Positions 1 through 12,343 of a stretch of DNA of 64,000 nt are shown piece after piece. The stretch's first letter is position 1. The number at the start of each line of letters is the position of its first letter. This DNA comes from Chaetomium olivaceum. Lineage: Eukaryota > Ascomycota > Sordariomycetes > Sordariales > Chaetomiaceae. The notes beneath the pieces were generated by a model that was given only the letters and a program-made list of their open reading frames with translations, did not search any database and was not told where the DNA came from. The DNA is taken from NCBI GenBank assembly GCA_039881045.1, contig JAYWVB010000005.1, forward strand, positions 310,001-374,000, written 5' to 3'. Made by a program: the position numbers and the translations under genes.

Positions 1-960
1 CCCGTTGTATGTACCCTTTACATCGAAGCTGATTAGGCTGAGCACTTCCCTGGCTCTCTATGCTTTGTAAATTTGTTTTTGGAGTAGTAGGAGAGCCTGC
101 TCAATGGAGCCCTTTCCTGGTTCCGAGAGTGGTTCGCAGGTAGAAGGCCAAAGGTCTCTGTAGTATAGGGCAGGCGTTTCGTAGTAACTGCCTCCAGTAT
201 CTTGCTAAGCGTGGAGAGTAGCGAAATAGGTCTCCAGGATTTAGCCTGTGTATAGTCACTCTTCCCTGGCTTCTTCGGTGGGATGGTCTTGGCGTTCCTC
301 CATTGACTAGGGATATCCCCATCTCGAAGTGAGGTCTAGAATAGGAGGAGCACTCTGTCTTTGACTACTGGCCAAAGCTATCTCCATCCAATTGCTGGTA
401 GGCCGTCTTCCCTAGGTGCCTTCTATGGTTTGGCTGATATGACCTTCTGCTCCACGTTTTCCATTGTCAGGTCTGGCATGTGTATTAGTGCCCGTCGAGG
501 ATGTTGACCCTCGTCATCAATTCTCGCTGGCAGCGGTGGAAAGAAGGCGGCTAGTAGCGCTTGTGCTTGCTCTGCTTCGCCCTCCGTGGCGGAACTGTCC
601 GGTCGGACAAGCGGGGGTATTTTGTCGCCCATTGTGCCGCTGCCAGATTGCAAGTACTTTGTTGCTTGCCAGATGTTAGCGTCGTCGGCCAGAGAGTCGT
701 TCCAATGCGAACTTTTCTGTCTGCGGATGGCGTCTTGGTACTCCTTGGCTGCAGTCTTGGCTCGTTGTTCGAGCTCTAATGGTGTTTTCCCTATCCAGCG
801 TCGAGATCTCGCTTGGTTTCTCCAGAATGTATATGTCTGGCGGAGCCGCGTAAGGTCCGTCGTCCACCATCGGTTAGCGTACGGTGACGGCTTGGCCCCA
901 GGTGTCAGGCTGTTAGACCGCCTCCGTTACTGCCGTCATGAGCTGGTGGTGAGACTGTAA
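1..960 (-). pseudogene. Tad1/I-like LINE remnant (ORF2 fragment), runs off left edge
   Basis: Read on the minus strand, the segment gives broken pieces of a non-LTR retrotransposon ORF2. Around 700-870 is the linker between endonuclease and reverse transcriptase, with WWTTDLTRLRQ and DAIRRQKSSHW. Around 360-420 is an EDGLPAIGW stretch, and around 150-300 the early RT fingers block with SQWRNAKTIPPKKPGKS and WRPISLLSTLSKILEAV. The frame changes several times (near 420, 320 and 100), so nothing is functional. The RT catalytic FADD block would lie left of the window. The identification rests on the family signatures; the exact 5' limit near 960 is where recognisable coding signal stops. Confidence 0.75.
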
Positions 961-2070
961 TTCGGTGCTCCGCGGCTGTGTGGATGATTACACGTAACGC
1001 GGAAAAATTAAAGTCGACATTCTCTAACATAGGAACAATATCTATTCTTCCTCTTTTCACATCACCGCCAGAGCTGGCGCTTTTGTGCCAGCTATAATTG
1101 TAGCTGCCAGTGAACGAATTAGATAAAACGAGACGATTGTACCAATTAATTACGGGATGCTTGCTTCCCGCCTTTTCCAATGAGGTCGATATGACGGGCA
1201 CCAAAGTCAGGTCAGCTCGCACATACCAGAATGATATTGCTACGAAAGAGAGCAAGATCTAGATGGCGAGTGCTGAGGTGCAACCAGACCTAAAGTTCTG
1301 GAGCAGAAGTATATAACATATGCATGACCACAGGCGTAACTAGCTTCCATTCCCTAACTTGCTAAACAACCCCTCGCTCCTAGAGCCGTCCCATCCCACA
1401 ATACAACATTAACGCCAACACGCCATCGAGGGCTAACATACACTGTCTCGCTGTGGGCATAGGAGCAACAGCTTCCCGGAGCACCTCTCTGACAGCGTTA
1501 TGTAGTGATATTCCGCCCATCACTTCGAAATCACGCACACACGCCAAAAAACTCCGAAATCAGGAGAGGCTTGATGCGGGATGAAGGATAAGGCGAAGGG
1601 GCGTCTTCTGTGTTATCAAGTGGTTGTCACAGGTCTGAAATGTATGGCGCGTCCTTGAAAGACCCCGCAAAAAACCGCCAAGCCCTTGACAACACCACAG
1701 GACGCGTATTCTTTCGAAGGTCCTCGTATTGTACTATAACGGCAGAATAAAACATGATAAAAATGGTATCTGGAGATACGCCTTGTCGAGGCGCATTGAA
1801 TTATATATATCACAAGTGATGCATCGCCGTGGTTGTTGAGATGCACGCGTTCGAAGCTGTCGTCGATGCAGTCACTAAATGAGAGACGCTATCTGCCCTG
1901 TTGATTAGGTGCTGGACCCCCTGTGCTTTATAGGGGTCTTCAGGCCTCAACACCAAGCAATGACTATCACACAAAGAGCTGGAGGTCAGGCGGAATGAAC
2001 CAATAACGTTATTAACCAACTAGTTACTATAGTATCTAAGCCAGATAAACCACCGCCTACCCACCACCGG
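961..2070. other. Intergenic, no supported gene
   Basis: Moderately AT-rich sequence with only short unrecognised open frames on both strands. I see no RNA gene, clear repeat or domain. It separates the LINE remnant from the 3' end of the Crypton and may include the non-coding flank of either element. Confidence 0.5.
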
Positions 2071-4692
2071 TCATGCATCGAATGACCATTTTCGCTCCAT
2101 ATCACCACTTTTGATTGCTTTCGTTACCTTGTCAAGCGAAAATCTAGGGCAGAGCTCCTCGATTCGCTGAATGACACGCAAGTGTTCAGCAGCGCTAGTT
2201 TCGCCGCCAAGCTCGTGCAACTTGCGCGCGATGAAGTCGACTATCACCTTTCGGCTGCAAAAGAGAGACTTCTGTGACTTTGGACGCCAAGCAGAGCCCC
2301 AAGCAGCTTCAAGCGACTCTATTGAAGGCATGCCAGCTCTTCCGTGCCTCCACAGGCGCCATAAATCCGAGACAGTTTTCACATCGAGTGGAAACTTGAA
2401 CTGTGGTGCCTGTGGTTTGGCCGACACTGGTAACGCCGGCGGGGATGTAGTTGAGGCCTGGGCCATAGCATCCTGCTCTCCTATACTAGTAGAAGATGCT
2501 GGGGGAGCAGTAGCAGTAGCGGCGGCAGGCGACGTTGACAGTGCCTGTACCGCTGCCGGCATCATTACGCGGCCGGCCGCCATCGGCCGGCCGCGCTTCG
2601 GCATCTCGATTTGTTGCGAGATAGTACTCCGCCCAGGGCTGATCCTGATGATATAGGAGACTTTGGAGAGCTCCTCTACCTTCTTCGACAACTCCTTGAC
2701 CTGGTTTGCTAGGTCAACAAACGCTCTCTCAGTCCACAAGTTCGAGGCTGTTTGTTGACTCGACAAACTGCGCAGTTTCTCTGCAACAGCGGGGATAGCT
2801 CGGTCAACGGTAGCTACATATGTATCCTCTTCGGCTATGCGGCAGGCGTCCTCTGTCTGCAGCGCAAACGCTGCAAACTCTTGACTGCAAAATACAGGGT
2901 CGCTAAAGATAGGGTGTTCGGGGTAGTGCTTCTGAAGGAAGACGGCATCTTGCAAAAACACTACCCGCAGCCACTCCAAAAGCTCGAGGAACGCGCCAGC
3001 CGCCTTGTTGGGTTCAACCGCCGAAGAAGCACTATCGTGGGCTTCTTTCCACTGGTCGAGAGCCGGCCAAATGCGCCTGCAAAGGGCCGCCGAAGGCTTG
3101 ACGGTATCGCGTGGTAGAAAATAGGAGCCAGCCCAGTCAGGGTCAAAATCGGCTGTCGACCTCATAAACTCAAAGGGCAGGGATGTAAGGTAACAGCCTA
3201 TCATCTGGTCGCCGCTGTTCCACCTACCAGCACGCCGTATCTATATATACCTAGTATAAGCATCCATATATATATATGAAGGCGGCAAGGTGACAATAGA
3301 TAGCTTCAAGACTTACTTGTCCTTCTGGGACCCCGTCCATATCGGCATTTTGCGCTGCTGCAACGCGAGGAGCATGTGAAAGTTTCGAGGTTTTGATGCC
3401 GCAAGCTTGATACAACCTCGCTGTCCAGTTGTTTGCGGTCTGCGGAGAAAGCTGCTGTTGCGGCTGCTTAGGGGACCGTGGCAGGACTTTGACATCGTAC
3501 CAGTCCTCGCTACGCGCGAACGTAGGAAACGCCTCAATGCCCTCGGCTTGCCACCGCCAAAAGAAATAGCACGCCAGGGCGCCAACTAGACAACTGCGGA
3601 CATCGCGGTGCCGCAATGCAGCGCCGTACTCTATCCTGCCATGCTGATTCGTTTTTCCCTGGTTCATGACAATGACCAGCGCATATGTTGGGAACTCGGC
3701 AGATTTCTGACCCTCATTCGGGAGCTCCAGGCGGAAGCAGTCAGGCAGTTCCATCGGCCGCCGGTTGCTCTGCCGGAGGAGCATATGGTTACCGAGAAGG
3801 AAGTCAACTTGCGTCCGGAGAAGGCATGAGACGTTGCCAACGGTCTGCCAAGCCGCGGCGTGGTGTTGTGGAATCTGCGCCTTGGAGTAGGAATCCTTAA
3901 TCGTCCCCTCGAGGCGGTCGGTATATTCGCGGCGTTTACGGGCCCAGACGACAGCAAGAATGCTCTTCTTCAAGGCTTCGAGAGCAATCCCTTGAGGCCT
4001 CGGCGCCGGATTGACGTTCCGGCTCTTCTGTTCCTCGTACAATCTCTGGATAGCCGCAATATAGAGGCGTATAGAGTTGTAGGCAAGCTGGAGCTCTGGC
4101 TCGGCGAATAGGCCTTCGTCGTCGCCATCCTCCTCCTTCTCCTCAAGCTTCGTCGCCGGTACCGGAGACTCGGCAACAAAGACAGTATCGTCTGCATCAA
4201 AGGTTCAGCAATTTCAACGCAGAGAGGAAACAACAGGCCGGCTGAAGGAAGGGGCTACCTTCGGCAAGACGCCGCCTCTTCGACGCGGAAGCCCGCTTAC
4301 CGGCAGCTCCAGATGCCGCACCGCGCTTCCTTTGCCGTTGAAGCCGGCCCCCCTTTTAGGGGGGCACGGCTGACAACCTCCATCTTCATAAAGAGGAGCA
4401 GCTTGCCCTCGTCTACCAGATCGCCGGGGAGAGGCTGCCCTGACGGCCACGTCGACTGCCTGGCCGTCCAGTCTTCCGGAATCGGTGGCCAATTGATAGC
4501 ACACCAGCTCTGGGAGCGGCATCAGTACGTACTGTACTTTTTGGATCTCAGGGCAAACCCTCGTGCCTTCCATTCATCTTGTTTGGGCCTGTAAGCCCTG
4601 ACAGTATTCTTCGGCGCGGTTCCAGCGAGGTTCAAGAGATAATAGTCCATCGCCTCGCGTACGCGAGGATCCTCGATTGCAGTCGACTCCAT
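2071..4692 (-). CDS. Crypton tyrosine recombinase with Ndc10-like and GCR1_C domains; N-terminus probably broken
   Basis: DNA transposon of the Crypton class, which moves by tyrosine-recombinase chemistry. The frame opens at an ATG at 4692 (MESTAIEDPRV, then KNTVRAYRPKQDEWK), but an in-frame TGA follows near 4530 and the frame shifts again near 4345, so the N-terminal region is disrupted or spliced in a way I cannot resolve. A likely intron spans about 4191-4258 (donor GTAGCC). The central domain (3317-4190) contains the first catalytic arginine region (RHRDVRSCLVGALA). The H-x-x-R box is SHAPR. A 76-bp GT-AG intron at 3241-3316 (GTAAGT...TATATAG) joins VPEGQ to IRRAGRWNSGDQ and the tyrosine box GCYLT, in phase. 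The C-terminal 110 residues match the GCR1_C DNA-binding domain (SDLWRLWRHG, AAWGSAWR). The catalytic tetrad is therefore present. Element termini were not identified. Confidence 0.8.
3241..3316 (-). other. Intron inside Crypton recombinase
   Basis: Minus-strand donor GTAAGT at 3316 and acceptor TATATAG ending at 3241. Removal keeps phase and joins the H-x-x-R box to the Tyr nucleophile box, giving the order expected for Crypton recombinases. Confidence 0.75.
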
Positions 4693-5561
4693 GGTAGAAA
4701 AACAGTCGGATCAATGATTACTCCACCAGCGGCAAGAGCGGCGGCAGCAGCAGCAGCAGTGTAGCCAGCAAGCGCAGAGGTGGTGAGGAGGAAGTTGTGT
4801 GGGTGGTGGCAAAGGGTCGCGATCGCGGCGCGCTGGATTGGATGGATTGGAAGGTCTGGAAGGTCTGACCATACAAAAATATACCACGTGACCTTCAGTT
4901 CGACCAGCTTTTTTTGCGGGCCCCACCTCTGTCGTATGGGGTTTATCGCTGCAGATTGGAAGGGGAAACGGGAGCGGCTGACCTTCCAATCCGCGGCAAT
5001 TTTGGCGGGGGGTCAACCCGGACCCACCGGTTTTTGGCGGAGCTAAAGACCGGTTTTTGGTACCCCGGACCTGTGATACCAGTTTTTATCTTCCTTTTTA
5101 AAAGCCTAGCTAAATCGCAAATAATGATTCTTACATGCTATTTTGGTTACGTCATATGACATGGATGGCCCAGAGCCGGTCTCGTAGGCGTTGTAATACA
5201 CTATGACAATACACAGGTACTTGTCGTGGCTTACAGTATTTATCGTTACCAGATTCTTCGAGTAAATACATACCACCATGTTGTAGAATCTATGCAGATG
5301 GGCAAAGACCTAGACGTCAGTGATTACGTCAGTGATTTGTGGGAATACAAATCCGGCCTGCGTTTGATGATGGTATGCCAACGAGCAATCTGCGATGCAT
5401 TACATCATTGCTACATTTTTCTCCACATCGGGTAACTATCCAATTCACATTTCAGCTATTCCTCTGTCAATGCTTAAGCAAGCTTTGACGTTCAAACTGC
5501 TTGCCCAGGAACGCTCAACAAAACAACATAACTACAACGATTACAATCAGAAAAGTTCATC
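4693..5561. other. Intergenic: Crypton 5' flank and bli-3-like promoter region
   Basis: Holds a short run of GCA/GGC triplets at about 4738-4762 and an imperfect GGATTGGA/GGTCTGGAA repeat at 4831-4869, probably part of the Crypton leader. The segment from about 5200 to 5561 is AT-richer and immediately precedes the bli-3-like start codon, so it should contain that gene's promoter and 5' UTR. No coding signal was recognised. Confidence 0.5.
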
Positions 5562-6235
5562 ATGGCTCTGCATAACCCCAACGCTTTGATGAAGCATGCC
5601 GACCCGTACAAGGAGGCCAACCTAGACACGGACGTGTCGTTGGAGCAAAAGATCCAGGATCTCGGCAATTTCATGAAGAAATGTAAGTTTGGCATGATGA
5701 CCACACGCGACGCTAAGTCTGGTTATTTGGTGTCGAGATGCATGGCGTTGGTAGCTCAGGTATGCGTATTCAGAGCCACACGGAGAGCGGCGAGCCCTAA
5801 CTCCGGACTCTCAAGGAAACGGGCGGCATAGACCTGCTATTCCACACCAATACCGAGTCTGGCAAGACCCATGACCTCGCCAGTGACTCGCACATCAATA
5901 TAAGCTTCCTCAACAGCTCGGGCGAGTGGGCCTCGGTCAGCGGCACCGCGAGCGTCGTCACAAACCGATCCCTTGTCGAGAAGTACTATGGCGCACATCT
6001 CAAAGCGTGGCTGGGAGATTTGCAGGATGGGGTTCATGACGGGGGCGTGAACGATCCCCGCATAGGAATTATACGAGCCAAGATGACGACGGCCCACTAT
6101 TGTATTCCTCAAAAGAGCAGGATCGACCAGATGGCTGAGGTCGCTCAGGGAATAGCCACAGGGAAACCGGTGGTCGTGAATAAGTTACGCGAGATTAGCG
6201 AGGCTGAGGTTAGGCAGTGGAGGTCGTCTCATTAG
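5562..6235 (+). CDS. bli-3: BLI-3-like pyridoxamine-phosphate-oxidase-fold (FMN-binding split barrel) protein
   Basis: Predicted cytosolic flavin-binding protein of the general-stress-protein-26/BLI-3 family. In Neurospora the homologue is a blue-light-induced gene; its reaction is not established. Exon 1 is 5562-5759, a 56-bp intron with GTATGC donor and CAAG acceptor spans 5760-5815, and exon 2 is 5816-6235, giving 205 aa with phase kept. Family signatures are NPNALMKHADPYKEANLD, then FMKKCKFGMMTTRD and SRCMALVAQ across the intron, then IDLLFHTNTESGKTHDL, ISFLNSSGEWASVSGTA and KYYGAHLKAWLGDL. Length and order match the family and no stop or frameshift is present, so this is one of the few clearly intact host genes. 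The ATG at 5562 starts directly at the conserved N-terminus. The symbol follows family resemblance, not proven orthology. Confidence 0.88.
5760..5815 (+). other. Intron of bli-3-like gene
   Basis: GTATGC donor after codon 66 (CAG) and CTCAAG acceptor. Splicing restores the conserved VAQ-ETGGIDLLFHT junction. Confidence 0.85.
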
Positions 6236-6798
6236 GAGCAGATCGTGGGGACAAGTGGCAAGCTCAAATGAGCGGGCAGATGTGAGACTGAACACTGGCT
6301 TGGGAAAAGGACGCGCATTTTATACGTGCCGCGGCTAGGTCAAGGTTTATGAGAGAACTAGGATGGAAAACCCAATCAATTGACCTATTGACTCCCCCTG
6401 TTCTCCGCCTTCTATTCGTTTTGAAGAGCTGGAGAGCCAAGATCATTCGGCTTTCTTTGAAGTAGAGGGCATCTTGGATGGTAGAGAAAAGCTGTTGTTG
6501 AGTACAAGGATGCCGCGTCGCGTTGAAAATGCGCCACTCACTGATATGCCACACTCACTGATAACGTACAGTACGTTCAAGTACGTAGGCTGAGGCTGAA
6601 GTGTAGTTGATCTCGATTTTACCTGGAGCAGCACGTCTTGCTGCTTGGCTGACCCTTGGCTGACCCTTGGCTGATCCTTGGCTGACCTTTAGCTGGCTCG
6701 ACGCTGGCTAACCCGACACCTCGCTTGGTCGATCCTGACGCCAAGGCCTGCGAGAAAGCCACCAGATAGCGGGCGAGAGCTCTCCATTATTGTCATGA
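6236..6798. other. Intergenic with short tandem repeat
   Basis: Downstream of the bli-3-like gene there is no supported gene. Its only structure is the 11-bp tandem repeat listed separately. Confidence 0.5.
6645..6688 (+). repeat. Four-copy 11-bp tandem repeat (TTGGCTGACCC)
   Basis: Four consecutive 11-bp units at 6645, 6656, 6667 and 6678 differ at one or two positions, and degenerate copies follow to about 6710. This is a minisatellite between genes; no function can be inferred. Confidence 0.85.
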
Positions 6799-7095
6799 GT
6801 ACAAGGAGCAGCAGGAATTAATGACGGAGCAGCCGCGTTGCGTGAATTACTTTTGGCCGTCAAGTTCATGCATGATCATAGGTTCATCCATGGTGACCTG
6901 AGACCAGGCAATGTTGGTATCGATTTAGCAAGGATCCGAGTGACGCTTCTCGGTATTGGCACGGCCAGTCGCCTTGAGCGGCCCGGGGGCCTGCTACTAC
7001 CTCCGGGCAGCAGAGGCAGTGTCCACTACCTTGCCCCCGAGTGCGAGCTGAGGCAACACGGCTCACCAATCGACATATGGGCAGCTATGGACATA
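6799..7095 (+). pseudogene. Protein kinase catalytic-core remnant
   Basis: An open frame after a TGA at 6796 carries a degenerate kinase C-lobe: AVKFMHDHRFIHGDLRPGN is the catalytic loop (HGD in place of HRD), LLGIGTA stands where DFG should be (no Asp), and VHYLAPEC with IDIWA corresponds to the APE and helix F region. The N-lobe with the P-loop and the rest of the C-lobe are absent. It is a fragment of a fungal Ser/Thr kinase-like gene. The loss of DFG indicates either a pseudokinase ancestor or decay. Confidence 0.6.
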
Positions 7096-7883
7096 ACCCA
7101 TGGTCAACCCATGGCGAGTGGGGCGGGCACACGAAAACTGCGATCTTCCACACTCCTGAGCCTGAGGACTGCTTCAGCCTCGGAGAAAGCAGATATAACA
7201 AACGCACTTCAATTGGCAGCATCAACACTGTCAAGCCAACAAGCATAGTTAGAACATACGCAAGACATCTCAGATAGTTATACTCTTAACATTGCATTGG
7301 AGTATTCTAATTTCGAGCTAGCAGCAGTGTTACATACAGGTTAGTAACATCAGTACCGATAATAACGTACTTTATAAGCGAGTGGAACATATAAGCGAGT
7401 GGAACACTTCTTGGCACAACGCGTCCTCTCTCTACACAAACATCACTTTCCTCTAAAACTAAACATGTCTTCTAATTCAAAAGAAGCTGTTGAGCCTAAA
7501 CTATAGTACACTATTGCAGAGGGGGGCTGCTAGGGACTATATATAAGGTTGTATAACCGCTATACCTATAGTGGCTATATTGAACAGGAGTGTGCTGTGC
7601 TGTCTGCAAAACTGCCAGACCAGCCACCAAAACACAAACCTACAGATTCGTAGACCTGCTTGATATGGGGACAGAACACAGGCTCGGCTGCATCAATGGG
7701 TAAACCGAGAAGTGTCCCCCTCTGATCAGAGAGAGGCGCATGCGCACATGCGCTGCAGGTTCTCACAGATGCGCGGGCACATTGCGTTCCAAAAGTCGTG
7801 ATTAAAGTGTCTGATTCCTGCCTTCTGACCAAAAGATTGAGCCGCCTCAGGGCCCCTTATATACAATAAGAACGCGACGCGGA
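7096..7883. other. Intergenic, with a 17-bp direct repeat
   Basis: Holds a perfect tandem 17-bp direct repeat (7373-7389 and 7390-7406, TATAAGCGAGTGGAACA). A short frame at 7466 (MSSNSKEAVEP, then stop) faintly resembles the N-terminus of fungal pogo-type transposases but is too short to call. Otherwise nothing recognised. Confidence 0.45.
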
Positions 7884-7950
7884 AACGGGAAAACAAACGC
7901 TCCCTACCCCTGAACAGGCCAGGAGGACCCAGTTCCACCTACACTGGGGC

Positions 7951-10900
7951 ATGCCCCAGTTCAGTATATCGTTGGTTGACTCTGGGTGTACCGGGTTGGC
8001 GTTCCTGGACTTCAAGTTCGCGGTCCGCCACCACGTCCCACTAACGAAGTTGCAAGAAAAGAAACCATTGTTCCTCGCCGACGGTGCCCTATCGTCGTGG
8101 ATTGAATGGAAGGCGGAGGTCGACTTAGCGATTGGCGACCATCGCGAACAATTACAATTTTACATCACAACACTGGCAGAAGACAACCCGGTTATCCTTG
8201 GCCTGCCCTGGTTAAGCAAGCATAACCCGGCGGTGGATTGGAAGAACCTATCCCTCACCTTCGGCGAGGACTGCCGAGGGCGCTGTTTGCCGCCTCGGGA
8301 GGTCGAGCTGGAGGTACCCACCAACTCCAAGGCGCGGTTCCACGCGCGCGTCGAGGATGCGGAAGACGAGGGCGAACCCGAGGAACTCGCGAAGGTCAAT
8401 GAAAGCCAGCGATCGGCGGAACAAAGAGCAGCGAGATCGCGTAGACGGCGCGACTGGCGTCATCGCCAACAAACGCGCACGACACCGAGACGCCGCAGAG
8501 GCGAGGGGAGGCCCGCGGTGGACTATGGCGCCACCCCACGCGCGCGCCAGGTTGATACCGAACCAACCTTCCCGTACGCCACAACAGGCACAGAAGGCGG
8601 CGGGGAGGAGGGTGTCTCCAGCCCGAGAAAGTAGGCTACTACGAGTGCCCGCGGCGCCGCCGCGGCGTGAACGTATCGACGGCAAAGATATCAAACTGCT
8701 GAACGCGCCGAACTTTGCCCTGTTCTGCCGCCAGAAGGACGTCACGGTCATGAGGACCACCCTGGGCGAACTGGAACAGGCGTTACGAGATGCGCCGGAG
8801 GTGGAGCTACCCAACCTCTCGGATAGTTTTTTCAAGGACCTCCTCCACCGTAGGGGGGAGATAGATGATTACAAGGCACAGTTGCCCGCCGACTTCCACG
8901 AATTCATTGACGAAGTCTGGCAGGATGGGTCGACGATGCGCCGTATTACGGAAGAAGATGCCCGCAAGTTTTTCGACAAGTCTGATAAACCGTCGCTGAC
9001 GGCCAACGAAATCAAAGCGCGGCTTCCCCTCGAGTATCGAGACCTATTCGAGGCGTTCTTACCACAGGAGGCGGATACGTTGCCACCACACCGCTCGTAC
9101 GACCACAAGATTGAGTTGGTGCCGGGGAGCAAGCTCCCGTTCTCGCGAAATAGGCCGCTCTCGCCAATGGAGCTCCGGGTCGTTAAGAGGTGGCTCGACG
9201 ACAACCTCGTCAAAGGTTTTATTCGGCCATCGAAGTCCAGCACTGCGTCCCCCTTATTGCTTGCCCAGAAGCCGGGGGTGGTGTACGTATCTGCGTGGAT
9301 TATCGTGGCGTCAACAACATTTCGATGAAGAGCCGGTACCCAATCCCACTAATCAAGGAAACGCTGGACTCAATCTGCAAGGCGCGGATTTTTACGAAAC
9401 TGGATGTCATCGCGGCGTTCAACAGAGTCAGGGTGGCAGAGGGCCACGAGTGGCTAACCGCGTTTATCACGAGGTTTGGCCTCTACGAATCTCTGGTCAC
9501 GCCGTTTGGCCTCCAAGGCGCGCCTGCGACGTTCCAACACTATATCAACGATATCCTATACGACCTTCTCGACGATTGTGCAACGGCTTACCTAGATGAT
9601 ATCCTCATCTACTCTGTGAACAGGAGGACCATGTCAGACAGGTCCGCGAAATTTTGAAGCGGCTGATTGATGCGGGCTTACAAATCGACATCGAAAAATG
9701 CGAGTTCCATACGGAAGAGGACGAAATACCTGGGCTTGATTATCACGCCGGGTGGCATCGAGATGGATCCCGAGAAGGTCTCAGCGATCGAGACGTGGTT
9801 ACCGCCGACCACCCGGAGGCAACTACAGCGCTTCCTAGGGTTCGCGAACTTCTACCGCCGGTTCATCAAGGATTTTTCTGGTATAGCGAGACCACTGTAC
9901 GATCTCACCAAGAAGACAGCGGGATTGGAACTGGACAAGCTGTTGTCAAAGCGGCCTTTAAGCCGCTAAAGCATTGTTTTATATCCGCACCAGCGCTACG
10001 GATCTATGACTGGGAGAAACCAGCGGTTGTAGAAACGGATGCCTCGGACTGGTCCGCCGGCGGCACCCTCCTACAGGAGGGCGAGGATGGCGAACTACAT
10101 CCAGTGGCATATTTCAGCGCGAAACATTCGGCACAGGAATGTAATTACGACATCTACGACAAGGAGCTTCTCGCGATTATCAAAGCGCTGGAAGAGTGGC
10201 GGCCGGAGCTAGAGGGGGCAAGCCAGCGATTCGACATTATTACGGACCACAAGAACCTCCAGACCTTCGCTACAACGAAGCAACTTTCGCCCCGCCACAT
10301 GAGGTGGTCGGAGTTCCTCTCGCAGTTCAACTTCAGGATTATATACCGCCCGGGCGCAGTAAACGCAAGACCTGATGCACTGAGCAGGAAGCCCGAGCAT
10401 ATGCCGCAGGGCGTAACCGACGACCGGCTGCGAAATCGGAAGCGGCCGCTTATCGATCCAGATAGGTTCGACCCGCTCACTTTCGACGAACAAGAGTTGC
10501 TATTCGGGATGAAGATCTTGCAGCTCGACGTTTCCCGGCACATCGACGACCTGCTAACGGAGATGTACACGAACTCGCCCACACTTCAGGCCGTGATGGG
10601 GGCGCTGACGGATTCGGGCGCGAGGGCATGGCCGAAGCAGCTAAAACAACAACTGCGAGTGCCGTACGCCGAGTGCCGCGCAGTCGCTGGCAAGGCGTAT
10701 TTCCGCGATAGATTGATCATTGACCCCAACGACACGGATATGCACCTTCAGCTTATCCATCGCACGCACGCCTCTGGCCCCGGGGGCCACCCCGGCCGAA
10801 CAAAGACGCTGGACCTGATGAATCGCAAATACTGGTGGCCGGGGATGAGCATCGCGGTACGCTCGTATTGCAACGCCTGTCTTCTGTGCGACAAGACGAA

Positions 10901-12232
10901 GACCCCGAGGTCGCTACCAACGGGGTTCCTGAAACCACTCCCGGTGCCGCTGGCGCCGTGGCGGGATATCTCAGTCGACTACATCACCCCCCTACCGCCC
11001 TGTGTGAGGAGGGGGCAGAACTTCCACCATGTTGCGGTGGTGGTTGATAGATTAACCAAGATGCGACATTTCATCCCCACCGCTACCCTAGAAGTAGAGG
11101 AACTAGCAGATCGGTTCATCGAGAGGATCTACAGCCTACATGGCGTGCCGGAGACCATCATCTCCGATAGGGGCACACAGTTTGTTTCCGCGTTCTGGAG
11201 GGCGCTGTCGGCACGGCTGGGCGTCACACTCAAGCCGTCATCAGCGTTCCACCCGCAAACGAACGGGCAGACGGAACGAATTAACGCTGAATTGGAACAG
11301 TATTTGCGGCTATTCTGCGACTGGGCGCAGGATGACTGGGTGGACTGGCTGCCTCTGGCAGAGTTCGCCGGCAACAACACGACGTCAGAAACGACCGGCG
11401 TATCGCCATTCTTCGCCAACTACGGTTTCCACCCTCGTATGGGCGTCGAGCCAGCGCAACCATGTCCCCCGAATGTTACAGAGGCGCAGCGCCGCGAATT
11501 CTTCCGCGCATCGGAAATCGCCGAACGTTTCAAGGCAATTCTCGAGAAGGCGACGGCACTGTCGAGACAAGCACAGGATCGGTACGAGGAGGGCGCGAAC
11601 AGGCGACGATCTGACGCGCCTATCTACCACGTCGGCGACCGGGTTATGTTGAACATGAAGAATTATAAGACCGGCAGACCGACACAGAAACTGGAGCCCC
11701 GGTGGGAAGGCCCGTTCCAAGTGACGAAAGCATCGTCACACGCCGTAACGCTACGGCTACCGGCAAACATGAAGATCTTCAATACTTTCCACGTCTCGAT
11801 GGTGAGAGCATACCGCGCAACGGGCATTCCGGCCAAGAACAGGCCGATGGCGACGTCACGGCCAACCGGGGACGGGTGATTACCAGGACCGACGACGGTG
11901 ATGACGTCGTCGAGTGGAAATTCGAGGACATCTTGGATTACGGAAAAGCCGACAACGGGAGGTGGCAGTATCTGGTCAAGTGGGAAGGCCACGATGCGCC
12001 AACGTGGCAACCGGCGACCGATCTGCGCGGTTGCGACGACGCCATCTGGAAGTTCCACGATACGCACCCGGAACACCCGGGGCCACCGGCGTGGGTAAAG
12101 AAAAGGGGGCACGGCGAGGAAAGACAAGGCGACCAACAGAGGCATCGCGAGGGTTACGGCGATGGTTACAGGGGGCGGAACGAAGAGGGCCAGCCGCGGC
12201 GAAGCCCGCGGGTCGGAACCCAAGTCACATGA
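7951..12232 (+). pseudogene. Chromovirus pol polyprotein, frameshifted
   Basis: Polyprotein of the gypsy element. Aspartic protease: LVDSGCTGLAF at about 7975-8010. RT: from about 8990 through KPSLTANEIKARL to ICVDYRGVNN and the catalytic YLDDILIYS at about 9590. The frame breaks near 9270 and again near 9625. RNase H: VVETDASDWSAGG at about 10030 with YDKELLAII. Integrase: HHCC zinc finger (RTHASGPGGH...CNACLLC) at about 10760-10890; DDE core with ISVDYI, IISDRGTQF and NGQTERINAE at about 10970-11290. Another break at the TGA at 11877 puts the chromodomain (VVEWKFEDILDYG, LVKWEGHDAPTW) in a second frame to 12232. Domain order and catalytic residues survive, but at least four frame changes make it non-functional as read. 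Confidence 0.85.
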
Positions 12233-12343
12233 CTTTGTTTCAATTGAAACAAAATCGCGAAGATCGCGTTTTTGAATGAATTGAGATGTTCTGATGGATT
12301 TGACGGATTTGACAGCCGGGGGCTGTCTTTGAAGGGAGGGTAG

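Noticed and set aside
2171..2656. 161-codon plus-strand frame over the Crypton
   Set aside because: Shadow of the GCR1_C-containing exon on the minus strand, which has clear domain matches.
7466..7504. Possible pogo transposase N-terminus (MSSNSKEAVEP)
   Set aside because: Only 12 codons before a stop, and the following sequence does not continue a helix-turn-helix.
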